Part shown: positions 33,001 through 39,805 of the stretch, one piece after another
Numbering within the stretch: the first letter of the stretch is position 1
Layout: each line of letters begins with the position of its first letter
Assembly: GCA_027489175.1 (NCBI GenBank)
Contig: JAIYAE010000002.1
Location: 1 to 64,000, forward strand
Source of the DNA: Rhodobacter sp.
GTDB lineage: Bacteria; Pseudomonadota; Alphaproteobacteria; Rhodobacterales; Rhodobacteraceae
Length of the DNA: 64,000 nt
Direction: 5' to 3'
Notes under the pieces: generated by a model
Database searches by the model: none
What the model was told of the DNA's origin: nothing
The model's input: only the letters and a program-made list of their open reading frames with translations
Position numbers and translations under genes: made by a program

Positions 33001-35699
33001 AGGTTGACTACATCGACGCGAATGGCGTGCCCCAGCACGAAAACATGACCTCGCCCTTCGTGGATCAGAACCAGGCCTACGGCAGCCATGAGCTTGTCGG
33101 CCAGTTCCTCCGCGAAAGCGATGGCGAGCAGGGCTACGGCATGCGCCTTCTGCAGGGCGAGCCTGATCCATCGGATCCGGATTTCACCCTTCTGCCGACG
33201 CTCCGCGACGTCATCCTGCACCATTGGGAGGCCAATACGATCTTCCGGGATCCCGGTCTGCCGGGTGGGGCAGTTGCCTTCCAGACCGCCTATGCGGGAC
33301 TGGTTGATGGGACGGGCGCAATTGATGCCGCGATGGTCCGGTCGCTTGCCGGCAACTTCCTCGGGTCTGGGCAGCCGCTCTTGCTGGACGCCAACCCGTT
33401 CATCAATCTGCTTGACCACCGCGTGGCCGGCGATGGCCGGGCGAACGAGAACTTTGCCCTCACATCGATCCACACGATCTGGGCGCGCAACCACAACTTC
33501 CATGTCGAAAACCTGATCGATCAGGGCTTTGTCGGAACGGCCGAAGAGGTCTACCAGGCCGCGAAGATGCTGAACGAAAGCGACTACCAGCGCGTCGTGT
33601 TCCAGGAATTCGCTGACAAGCTCATCGGCGGCATTCGCAGCGCAGACGGTGGTAACGACAACCACGGCTGGGATGGCTACAAAGACTCAGTGGACTCGCG
33701 CATCAGCCACGAGTTTGCCTCGGCGGTCTACCGTGTCGGTCATTCCCTGATCGGGCAAACGCTTCAGGTGATGGGGCCAGATGGCAATCCGATCGAGGTG
33801 CCGCTGTTTGATGCCTTCCTGAACCCGACAAATGCACCGTCGGCGTTCACCGGCCCGCTGCCTCCCGGCTATGTACCGCAGCCTGGCTATGCCCAACACG
33901 GCGTGGCGGCGATCATGGAAGGAACCGCGACGCAGCTGGCGGAAGAGATCGACTTCAACATCGTCGATGCCGTCCGCAACGACCTGGTGCGGATCAACGC
34001 TGACCTCTTTGCCTTCAACGTCGCAAGGGGTTGGGATGTCGGCCTTGGCACACTGAACCAGGTTCGGGCCGGTCTTGCCGCGTCGAACAACATCTACATC
34101 GCACAGGCGGTCGGCTTGGCCGGTGATCTGTCACCCTACACCAGCTGGGACGATTTCCAGGCCCGCAACGGGCTGAGCGATACCGTCATCACCCAGTTCA
34201 AGGAGGCCTATCCCGATCTGGTGCTGTCGACGGCCGAAGATATCGCCGCCTTCGTTGCGGTGAACCCGGACATCGAACTGCTTGATGGTCCGAACGGCAC
34301 CAAGATCGTCAAGGGCATCGACCGGGTCGATCTTTGGGTCGGCGGCCTCGCCGAACAGCACATCAACGGCGGTATGGTCGGCCAGACCTTCTGGGTTGTT
34401 CTGCACGAACAACTTGACCGTCTGCAGGAAGGCGACCGGTTCTACTACCTTGACCGGTTCGAGAACTTCGACTTCTACGGCACCTTCGGCGAGGACACGA
34501 CCTTCGCCAACATCATCGCCCGCAATACCAGCCTGACCGGCCTCGACTCGTCGATCTTCGACGCGGTCAATGATGCCGAAGAGGAGGAAGAAGACGGCGA
34601 AGACAACGACGACGACGGCGACGCCGATGATGACGGTGACGGAGACGGTGACACCGGCAGTGGCGGTGACAACGACGGCGATGCCGACGATGACGACGAC
34701 AATGACGATGACGACGACGGCGACACCGACAATGACGGCGACACCGGCGAAGACTCTGACGGAGAGTCCGACGAAGACGACGAAGACTCCGATGAGGATG
34801 ATGACGAAGACACTGACCACGATGATGACGATGCAGACAATGGCACGGATGATGATGTCGGCGTCCCACCACTGGCCGCTTCGGGTATCATCGCTGGCAC
34901 TGCAAACGGCGAGGCCCTGTTTGGAGCAGCCGAAGCTGAGAACATCATGGGTCTGGGTGGCCGGGACATGATCTTCGCAGGGGCAGGGGCGGATAACATC
35001 CTTGCCGGTGCGGGCAATGACATCGTCTTCGGCGACGGTGGCGATGACCGGATCTTCGGCGAAAGTGGAGACGATTTCATCGAAGCTGGTGCCGGCGGCG
35101 ATTTTGCCGTCGGCGGGGCGGGGGATGATGTCTTCAGGGCCACGGTCGGAGACGGAAGCGATGTCTACTACGGTGACGATGTTCTCGGCGGGGTTGGCAC
35201 GGACACGCTCGACATGTCGGCCATTCTTGCCGACGCTGTAGTGGACCTTGGCTCTGGCCCGAATGGCCGAGGGATGGCGCAAAGTTCGGCCACCGGGACG
35301 GATGTTCTCTGGAATTTCGAGAACTTCGTCGGCGGTGCCGGTGACGATGTGGTCATCGCCGGCCGGTCAGCCAACGTCATGGATGGCGGGGTCGGTGACG
35401 ACACCTACACTTTCCTGACCACCGAAGATGCCGACGGTGACGTGATCGCAAGCTTCGAACCTGGCGACAAGATTGACCTGTCCCAGATCGACGCAAACGG
35501 CAGCGGTGCTGGAAATGGCACTTTCACGCTGGTGTCAGGCGCTTTCACTGCGGTGGGTCAGCTTGCCATCAGTCTGGAATCGGGCAGCGATGGCGACTTC
35601 ACGGTGATCGAGGGCAACACCACCGGCGACGCCGGATCCGAGTTCTCGATCAAGCTTCGTGGCCACCACACTCTGACTGCGGATGATTTCCAGATGTAA
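27093..35699 (+). CDS. Tandem animal-type haem peroxidase with RTX repeats, MopA-like, type I secreted
   Basis: A 2868-residue protein with no signal peptide. First peroxidase domain, about 130-930: distal His230 in FGQFFDHGLD, Arg513/Glu516 in GDGRGNEN, proximal His645 in YRFGHSML, then ARGRDTGMPSFNEAR. RTX block at 985-1118, smaller blocks at 1270-1293 and 1544-1611, with an Ig-like domain at about 1430-1510. Second peroxidase domain, about 1850-2480: His1933 in FGQYFDHGLD, Arg2116/Glu2119 in GDGRANEN, His2217 in YRVGHSLIG. Then a 93-residue acidic tract (2496-2588), RTX repeats from 2599 and a C-terminus typical of type I substrates. Both domains keep the catalytic set. The double-domain, RTX layout matches Mn(II)-oxidising peroxidases (MopA) of Aurantimonas and Erythrobacter type. 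Mn oxidation is inference; halide oxidation or superoxide production is possible. The exporter genes follow directly. Confidence 0.9.
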   Translation: MTVKLNAADLSFILRQIKISEAHSSGTALTDIWVDANGNVVPANTPGAVPALSDPHVPYGLRTVDGTLNNLVEGRETWGASDQPMPRLFDPNWRNDADGDMMPLGPPGGPRVTNNDYGVIGGPSAGNGGHSANVADADPRIISNLVVDQSISNPAAVAAWFANDAAIAAFHVRHGEDAIPVAPGDPTAGTGNRIAIDNIDLATLPNIAPDDGISAPFNAWMTFFGQFFDHGLDLISKGENGTVYIPLQSDDPLVLGADGVLGTPDDLPNHLRFMALTRATPTAGPGVDGVLGTADDTEHEGNNVTTAFVDQNQTYTSHASHQVFLREYKMGPDGPIATGKLLDGETGGLPTWADVKKQALEKLGIQLSDVDVLNVPLLRTDPYGEFIRDENGFAQVVVGLGPDGIPNTADDIVVSGTPESPVVLSTLNGGLGPVRTAHAFLDDIAHAATPGGGKVADADFGVNDANANGIVDEGDTFNDANGNGQIDPGEGHVSRTQYDNELLDRHFITGDGRGNENIGLTAVHHVFHQEHNRQVAAQKLTVLDTGDINFINEWLADDISAEDLAGYASMTAVQKTEFADTLGWDGERLFQAGRFATEMQYQHLVFEEFARKIHPNIDPFIFNNVTDINPAIFAEFANVVYRFGHSMLTDSMPRVFANGTTDDMGLITSFLNPVAYDNDTALTADEAAAAVIRGMTAERGNAMDEFIVGSLRNNLVGLPLDLAALNIARGRDTGMPSFNEARAQLFAQTGSSWLKPYATWAELAANLKNPMTIVNLIAAYGTLPEIANATTLEQKRALAFDVVFGGGAFDEDFRKDFLHGRNGWTAENSGLNDIDLWVGGLAERIMPFGGMLGSTFTAIFEAQMEALQFGDRFYYLSRTQGQNFLNELEQNSFSKMLLANTTLAQPGADGIRGTSDDIIAHHIGVDAFAKYDFVLEVNKDNQLVDDPEGIDPLLEAIGLGKVMRDDPTTAAVETNYLRFTGGEHIVVGGTAGNDTIITDDGDDGIWGDAGDDFIQSGFGVDLVNGGAGNDIILDAGDEADFLKGEEGDDVMGTSSGLDILMGGKGKDVIFLGADASEIFGGEGDDFMLGGEGADFLMGNEGSDWIEGGNGFDGIAGDNTELFFNSRIIGHDVMFAGSEEQDFDAESGDDIMVQGESVMRNEGMFGFDWVTYKGVQTAADADMRIKIFTTEEQDILRNRFDKVEALSGWEKDDQLRGDDRVSGAGAVGAGANEGIFDRDGLDQAGIDRIAGLEQLVTLGSEQLTWEEGNILLGGGGSDSLTGGGGNDILDGDRWLNVRIRITDAAGAENTQANEIATVDTLKHIFTATDGVDPSWVGKSLFELLVARVVVPAQMHIVREIRDGSSESDVDVAVFSDDRDQYTITYLPDGLVRVSHTGFGTNEDVLIDDGTDTLHNIEVLRFRDGDFTVAGGAAIGVPAISDTTPLEGQALTVDLGGIEGAVGPIAVQWRVSEDGTTWTNIPGETNTTFTPQNLAGILQGAQTGLLLQVVATYTNAAGQVVTSTSSATAPVGWNWTGLNGQRNDFSGTEGDDVAVGGNDRDDLEGNGGADNMHGGAGDDRLRGGEGADTLDGGAGEDRVIGGNGDDVLHVDFNSGASGQDIIEGDLGTDTLEIIDTAATSSFTIMTRAVAESLGITLLEDTSEIVITRNGINQGSVVAEIATIEEIVIDTVGASGSGTVGTPGGDTITIIGDFTPTSLLLSTITINGSAADDTVDLSAFASAHRVVFRSAGGNDTIIGNIRAQDVIDLPGTGETSVTHGANGMVTVSRGGASVTFDGSGAMPTVPGLAADDDAAAGGFFLTASDLAGLKNLVNGRPAFEGDDDTAGATGVRTLSGEGNNVDNPLYGTAGESFIRLTDARYGEYNPATGNRDINPIFDGLDPREISNILGEQEAGLAKSAVNANILFMAFGQYFDHGLDFLPKSAVNGMIEIGGPGMSRGPGSDNPADLTRAKVDYIDANGVPQHENMTSPFVDQNQAYGSHELVGQFLRESDGEQGYGMRLLQGEPDPSDPDFTLLPTLRDVILHHWEANTIFRDPGLPGGAVAFQTAYAGLVDGTGAIDAAMVRSLAGNFLGSGQPLLLDANPFINLLDHRVAGDGRANENFALTSIHTIWARNHNFHVENLIDQGFVGTAEEVYQAAKMLNESDYQRVVFQEFADKLIGGIRSADGGNDNHGWDGYKDSVDSRISHEFASAVYRVGHSLIGQTLQVMGPDGNPIEVPLFDAFLNPTNAPSAFTGPLPPGYVPQPGYAQHGVAAIMEGTATQLAEEIDFNIVDAVRNDLVRINADLFAFNVARGWDVGLGTLNQVRAGLAASNNIYIAQAVGLAGDLSPYTSWDDFQARNGLSDTVITQFKEAYPDLVLSTAEDIAAFVAVNPDIELLDGPNGTKIVKGIDRVDLWVGGLAEQHINGGMVGQTFWVVLHEQLDRLQEGDRFYYLDRFENFDFYGTFGEDTTFANIIARNTSLTGLDSSIFDAVNDAEEEEEDGEDNDDDGDADDDGDGDGDTGSGGDNDGDADDDDDNDDDDDGDTDNDGDTGEDSDGESDEDDEDSDEDDDEDTDHDDDDADNGTDDDVGVPPLAASGIIAGTANGEALFGAAEAENIMGLGGRDMIFAGAGADNILAGAGNDIVFGDGGDDRIFGESGDDFIEAGAGGDFAVGGAGDDVFRATVGDGSDVYYGDDVLGGVGTDTLDMSAILADAVVDLGSGPNGRGMAQSSATGTDVLWNFENFVGGAGDDVVIAGRSANVMDGGVGDDTYTFLTTEDADGDVIASFEPGDKIDLSQIDANGSGAGNGTFTLVSGAFTAVGQLAISLESGSDGDFTVIEGNTTGDAGSEFSIKLRGHHTLTADDFQM
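34578..34856 (+). repeat. Low-complexity acidic tract (93 residues of mostly Asp/Glu) inside the peroxidase
   Basis: Residues 2496-2588 of the peroxidase are almost entirely Asp, Glu, Gly, Asn, Ser and Thr, with runs such as DNDDDGDADDDGDGDGD and DEDDEDSDEDDDED. The DNA is a degenerate repeat of gac, gat, ggc and gaa codons. The frame is open through it on both sides, so it is real protein, not an assembly error. It separates the second peroxidase domain from the C-terminal RTX block and could bind many divalent metal ions. Confidence 0.9.
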
Positions 35700-35715
35700 T
35701 CCGCAGGGCACGATA

Positions 35716-35750
35716 CGGTCCGGGATATGGCTTGGCCTGATCCCGGACCG
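35716..35750 (+). terminator. Perfect 11-bp stem-loop between peroxidase and exporter genes
   Basis: CGGTCCGGGAT (35716-35726) and ATCCCGGACCG (35740-35750) form a perfect 11-base-pair GC-rich stem with a 13-base loop, 17 bases after the peroxidase stop. There is no U tract directly after the stem; a short ATTTTT lies about 20 bases further. It may act as a partial terminator or as an mRNA-stabilising hairpin that makes much more peroxidase than exporter. The exporter ATG follows at 35793. Confidence 0.7.
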
Positions 35751-35792
35751 AAGACGTTAGACGGACACATTTTTAGAACGTGAGGAAATCGG

Positions 35793-37601
35793 ATGTCATC
35801 GCGTAACAAGAGACCGAAGGGGGCTGCTGCAGCAGCCGTTGGCAAGATCAAGGGTTTGGTCCTGTTCCTGGTTTTCGTCTCGGCGGTCATCAGTATTTTG
35901 GCTTTGACCGGTTCATTTTACATGCTGCAGATTTACGACCGCGCTTTGGTCAGTGGCAGCGTTCCGACCCTTGTCGTGATTTCGGCATTGGCCATCGGGC
36001 TTTACCTGTTCCAGGGCATGTTCGACATCATCCGCTCGCAGGTTCTGGTGCGTGTTGGCGCGCGGCTGGACCGGCGGCTGGCCCCCCTCGCGCACCGGGT
36101 GGCCATCGACATGCCGCGGCTTGGCTATTCAACGTCAGAAGCGCTTGAGCGTGGCCGTGATGTGGACACCATTCGCGGTTTTTTTGGGTCCCAAGGCCCT
36201 GCCGCCATTTTTGACCTGCCTTGGGTGCCACTGTTCCTTGGGTTCGTCTACTTGCTGCACCCGACACTTGGCGCCCTGACCCTTGGCGGTGCCATTGTCC
36301 TGACGCTGATCGCCGTCCTGACCGAACTTCGGACCCGGAAGTGGAGCCAGGCGACGATCGGCGCGACGGTTGAAAGGAACGCAATCGCCGACTCCAACGC
36401 GCGCAATGCCGAAGTTCTGAAGGCGATGGGTTTTGCGTCCCGGGCGGTTGACCGCTTCAACACCGCCAACGAACGCCATCTGGAACTGCAAACCCAGACC
36501 AGCGACATCTCGGGCACTTTTGGTGCCATCTCGCGCGTTTTGCGCATGCTGCTGCAGTCGGCTGTCCTTGGTCTTGCAGCCTACCTGACAATTCAGGGTG
36601 AGCTTTCGGCCGGGGCGATCATTGCGGCCACAATCGCCTCGTCGCGCGCCATGGCGCCAATCGATCTTGCCATCGGGAACTGGAAGCAGATCGTCGCCGC
36701 CCGGGGTGCCTGGGCACGCGTGACTGACACCATGGAAGTGCTTGATCGTCAGCCGGTCCCGATGAAACTGCCTGCGCCCGTGCGCTCGCTGAAAATCGAA
36801 GGTGTCACCGTCGCAGCCCCGGCAAGTGGCCGCGTCCTGCTCAGCGACGTCACCTTCGAAGCCGTGGCAGGCCAGGCCATCGGCATCATCGGGCCAAGCG
36901 GGGGCGGGAAGTCGACCCTTGCCCGCGCGATCACCGGCATCTGGCCGGTGTTGCGCGGCTCCGTCCGGCTTGACGAGGCCGAGCTTTCGCAATGGTCCGA
37001 TGCCGACCGCGGGATGCATGTCGGCTACTTGCCGCAAGAAGTGGCGCTTCTGGATGCAACGGTCGAAGAAAACATCGCCCGGCTGGACCCAACCCCGAAC
37101 CCGAACACGATTGTCGAGGCTTCGCGGGCAGCTGCCGTGCATGAAATGATCGTCCGGCTGCCCGACGGGTACCGGACGCATCTGGGGCCGATGGGGGCGT
37201 CAATCTCGGGCGGCCAGCGCCAGCGTTTGGGGCTGGCCCGTGCCCTTTACGGCAACCCCTTCGTCGTTGTGCTGGACGAACCGAACGCAAACCTCGACCC
37301 TGAAGGCGAAGCCGCACTTTCTGCCGCCATCGAAGGCATCAAGCGCCGCGGCGGCATCGCCATCGTGATCGCGCACCGGCCCTCGGTCCTGCAGTGCTGC
37401 GACCTGATCGGCGTCGTCCAGCGCGGCAAACTGACCGCCTTCGGCCCCAGAGAGCAGATCATGAACCCGCGTCCGGTGCCGAACGCAACTGTCGCCTCTG
37501 CGGCGGCCCCGATCGGGGCGCAACCAGCGCGCCGGGCGAAAACGTCCAAGCGCGTGAACCAGGCGTCTAGTAGCGCAATCCCCGGGGGCCCCGTGTCATG
37601 A
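35793..37601 (+). CDS. Type I secretion ABC transporter (PrtD/AprD family)
   Basis: A 602-residue fused permease-ATPase. Membrane segments lie in the first 300 residues (LVLFLVFVSAVISILALTG, VISALAIGLYLFQGMF). The ATPase has Walker A GPSGGGKST at residues 367-375, signature SISGGQRQR and Walker B FVVVLDEPNANLD. There is no N-terminal C39-like domain, which fits the PrtD/AprD group that exports RTX proteases and related proteins. It should export the peroxidase, working with the HlyD-type adaptor at 39806 and an unlinked TolC. The last four bases overlap the next gene. The C-terminal 50 residues are an Ala/Pro-rich extension. Confidence 0.93.
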   Translation: MSSRNKRPKGAAAAAVGKIKGLVLFLVFVSAVISILALTGSFYMLQIYDRALVSGSVPTLVVISALAIGLYLFQGMFDIIRSQVLVRVGARLDRRLAPLAHRVAIDMPRLGYSTSEALERGRDVDTIRGFFGSQGPAAIFDLPWVPLFLGFVYLLHPTLGALTLGGAIVLTLIAVLTELRTRKWSQATIGATVERNAIADSNARNAEVLKAMGFASRAVDRFNTANERHLELQTQTSDISGTFGAISRVLRMLLQSAVLGLAAYLTIQGELSAGAIIAATIASSRAMAPIDLAIGNWKQIVAARGAWARVTDTMEVLDRQPVPMKLPAPVRSLKIEGVTVAAPASGRVLLSDVTFEAVAGQAIGIIGPSGGGKSTLARAITGIWPVLRGSVRLDEAELSQWSDADRGMHVGYLPQEVALLDATVEENIARLDPTPNPNTIVEASRAAAVHEMIVRLPDGYRTHLGPMGASISGGQRQRLGLARALYGNPFVVVLDEPNANLDPEGEAALSAAIEGIKRRGGIAIVIAHRPSVLQCCDLIGVVQRGKLTAFGPREQIMNPRPVPNATVASAAAPIGAQPARRAKTSKRVNQASSSAIPGGPVS

Positions 37602-39784
37602 TCGAAGTCAAGGGAACACGGTCCGCACGGACCGAACAGGATCCGACCGATCCACTGGGCCTGATGAAGCCCGTCGCGACGGGCAGCGGGCTCCTTGGTG
37701 CCTTTGTCGTTGGGCTTCTTGGTCTTGCTGCCTATCTGCGTTCGTTTCTTTGGTTTGAACCCGCGCCCGCATTTACAGCGGAAGAGCGTAAGCCCCCCGC
37801 CGAAGAGGATGACAGCACGTCTGCAGCACGGCACTCGGACGCGGTCCTGGCCGTTGCAAGTTCGTCAAGCGCTGGCAACTCCCGGTCTCCGGAACCCGAA
37901 ACCCAAGACGAAACGACAATGACCCTGCCGGTGGTTTTCGGGCCGTTCGACAGTGGTTTCTTCCCTCTCAAATCGGCGCCATTGGCGTCCGGCTTTTTGC
38001 CAAACGCGCCGGCAAACTCTGGGCTTCCCCCGTTTGGGACGAACAAGGTCCCGGTCGATACCACGGGGCTGAACGGTCCGGGGACCGGCGGTCCATCGGG
38101 CGATCAGCCCGATAGCATCGATATCGACCTGCCCGACGACTTCGACAACGTTGCTCCTCCATCCGGCGTCAACCCGCCCCAGACCCGGAACCGTGCGCCG
38201 CAGAATTCCGGTCCGGTCAACCTTGGCGAGGTTGGCAGTGGCGCGGCGCTGGCCATCGTGCTGTCCAGCCTCGTCGCGAACAGCAGCGATGCCGATGGCG
38301 ACCCGCTCACCGTGACCAGGGCCAGCGCCTCCTCCGGCAGCCTTCAGGCAAAGCCCGGCAGCGTCCGCTTCGTCGCTGATACGGAACAGTTGGGGACCGT
38401 GCAGATTTCCTACCAGGTGACAGATGGGGTGAACGCCGTCACGCAGACCGCTTTCGTCACCGTCGTCGAAAATCAGTTCAATGGCAGCGCCGATGCCGAT
38501 CTTATCTTGGGCACCGAAGGTCGTGACCGTGTGATGGCCTTTGCAGGCGATGACAACATCGCCGTTTTCGGCGGCCGCGATGTTGTTTTCGGCGGGTCTG
38601 GAGATGACAACATTTCCGGCGGTGCAGGGCGGGACTCCCTCTACGGTGATGATGGGAATGATCTGATATCGGGTGGTCTCGACGCCGACTGGATCTCTGG
38701 CGGTGAGGGCGATGACCGGCTCTATGGGGAAGCCGGCGATGACCACATCCAGGGCGACGGGGGCCATGACCTGCTTGACGGCGGCGCGGGCAAAGACACG
38801 CTGCTGGGAGGAGATGGGGACGACACCGCGTCTGGCGGTGACCAGGACGACGTGATTGCCGGTGGACTTGGTGACGACGCCCTGTCGGGTGACGCCGGCA
38901 AGGACATCCAGTTTGGTGATGACGGCCAGGATACCGTTTTGGGTGGGACTGGCGAAGACGTCCTCTTCGGCGGGCTGGGGGCAGACCACCTCTTTGGCGG
39001 CGCCGACAATGACGTGATGTCCGGCGATGAGGGGGGCGATACCCTGCTTGGCGAAGCCGGGGCCGACCTCGTGACCGGCGGTGAAGGCAACGACATTGTC
39101 CATGGCGGTGAAGGCAACGATTTCGTTCTGGGAGAGGCTGGCAATGACGTCCTTGCTGGCAACGAAGGCGCAGATACCCTTGTCGGCGGCGCTGGCGACG
39201 ATGTTTTCCACGCCGTCAGTGACGGTCTTGCCGATCAGTTTGACGGTGGCGAAGGCGAAGACGAACTCAGCTACGCCACTGAAACCGCTGACCTGACCAT
39301 TGACCTTGTGCTGGAACAGGTCTTCGTCGCAGCGGTGCCAGAGGACAGCTTTTCCGCCGTTGAGGCCTTCGTTGGCGGATCGGGCGATGACACTTTCATC
39401 GCCGATGCGGGCGAGGCGACCTTTACCGGCAATGAGGGCGCGGACACCTACAATTTTGTCCAAGGAGATACGGTGGAAGCCCCGCCCTCTGCGTTCCGGA
39501 TCACCGATTTCGGCTGCGAAGACCTCGTCTCGCTCCGCTACACCGGAGCGCACTATTCGATCCAGCGGGCGCAGCGAGAGCTGGAGGATCGGATCGAAGA
39601 CCTGTTCGAGGACTTTGCCGAACGCTTGACCCTGGATGAACCGAAGCTGCGGTACTTCCACGAATGGTCGGAAGACTATCGCCGCACCGTTGTCGAGGTA
39701 GACTTCGACCGTGACAACACCGTTGACCTGACCCTGACGATGGACGGCGAGCTTGTCCTTGACGTCTTCCGCGAAAGCACCTGA
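37598..39784 (+). CDS. Membrane-anchored RTX protein with cadherin-like domain, inside the type I secretion operon
   Basis: A 728-residue protein with an unusual layout. A single hydrophobic segment lies at about 29-52 (GSGLLGAFVVGLLGLAAYL), followed by a Pro/Ser-rich linker to about 208. A cadherin-like domain spans about 209-291 (SDADGDPLTVTRASASSGS). About 25 RTX nonapeptides run from about 296 to 590 (GGSGDDNIS, GGEGDDRLY), which bind calcium. The C-terminus (about 600-728) is acidic and helical (RELEDRIEDLFEDFAERL) and ends in EST. Type I substrates normally lack an N-terminal membrane segment, so this one may stay anchored in the inner membrane with the RTX part in the periplasm. Its start overlaps the exporter stop, and the adaptor gene follows 21 bases later, so it is probably a dedicated part of this secretion system. 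An alternative is a second exported substrate. Confidence 0.8.
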   Translation: MIEVKGTRSARTEQDPTDPLGLMKPVATGSGLLGAFVVGLLGLAAYLRSFLWFEPAPAFTAEERKPPAEEDDSTSAARHSDAVLAVASSSSAGNSRSPEPETQDETTMTLPVVFGPFDSGFFPLKSAPLASGFLPNAPANSGLPPFGTNKVPVDTTGLNGPGTGGPSGDQPDSIDIDLPDDFDNVAPPSGVNPPQTRNRAPQNSGPVNLGEVGSGAALAIVLSSLVANSSDADGDPLTVTRASASSGSLQAKPGSVRFVADTEQLGTVQISYQVTDGVNAVTQTAFVTVVENQFNGSADADLILGTEGRDRVMAFAGDDNIAVFGGRDVVFGGSGDDNISGGAGRDSLYGDDGNDLISGGLDADWISGGEGDDRLYGEAGDDHIQGDGGHDLLDGGAGKDTLLGGDGDDTASGGDQDDVIAGGLGDDALSGDAGKDIQFGDDGQDTVLGGTGEDVLFGGLGADHLFGGADNDVMSGDEGGDTLLGEAGADLVTGGEGNDIVHGGEGNDFVLGEAGNDVLAGNEGADTLVGGAGDDVFHAVSDGLADQFDGGEGEDELSYATETADLTIDLVLEQVFVAAVPEDSFSAVEAFVGGSGDDTFIADAGEATFTGNEGADTYNFVQGDTVEAPPSAFRITDFGCEDLVSLRYTGAHYSIQRAQRELEDRIEDLFEDFAERLTLDEPKLRYFHEWSEDYRRTVVEVDFDRDNTVDLTLTMDGELVLDVFREST

Positions 39785-39805
39785 CTGAGATAACGGAGTA
39801 GCGCC

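Noticed and set aside
34578-34856. Assembly error or frameshift in the peroxidase
   Set aside because: Despite low complexity, the frame continues without a stop into typical RTX repeats and a normal C-terminus.
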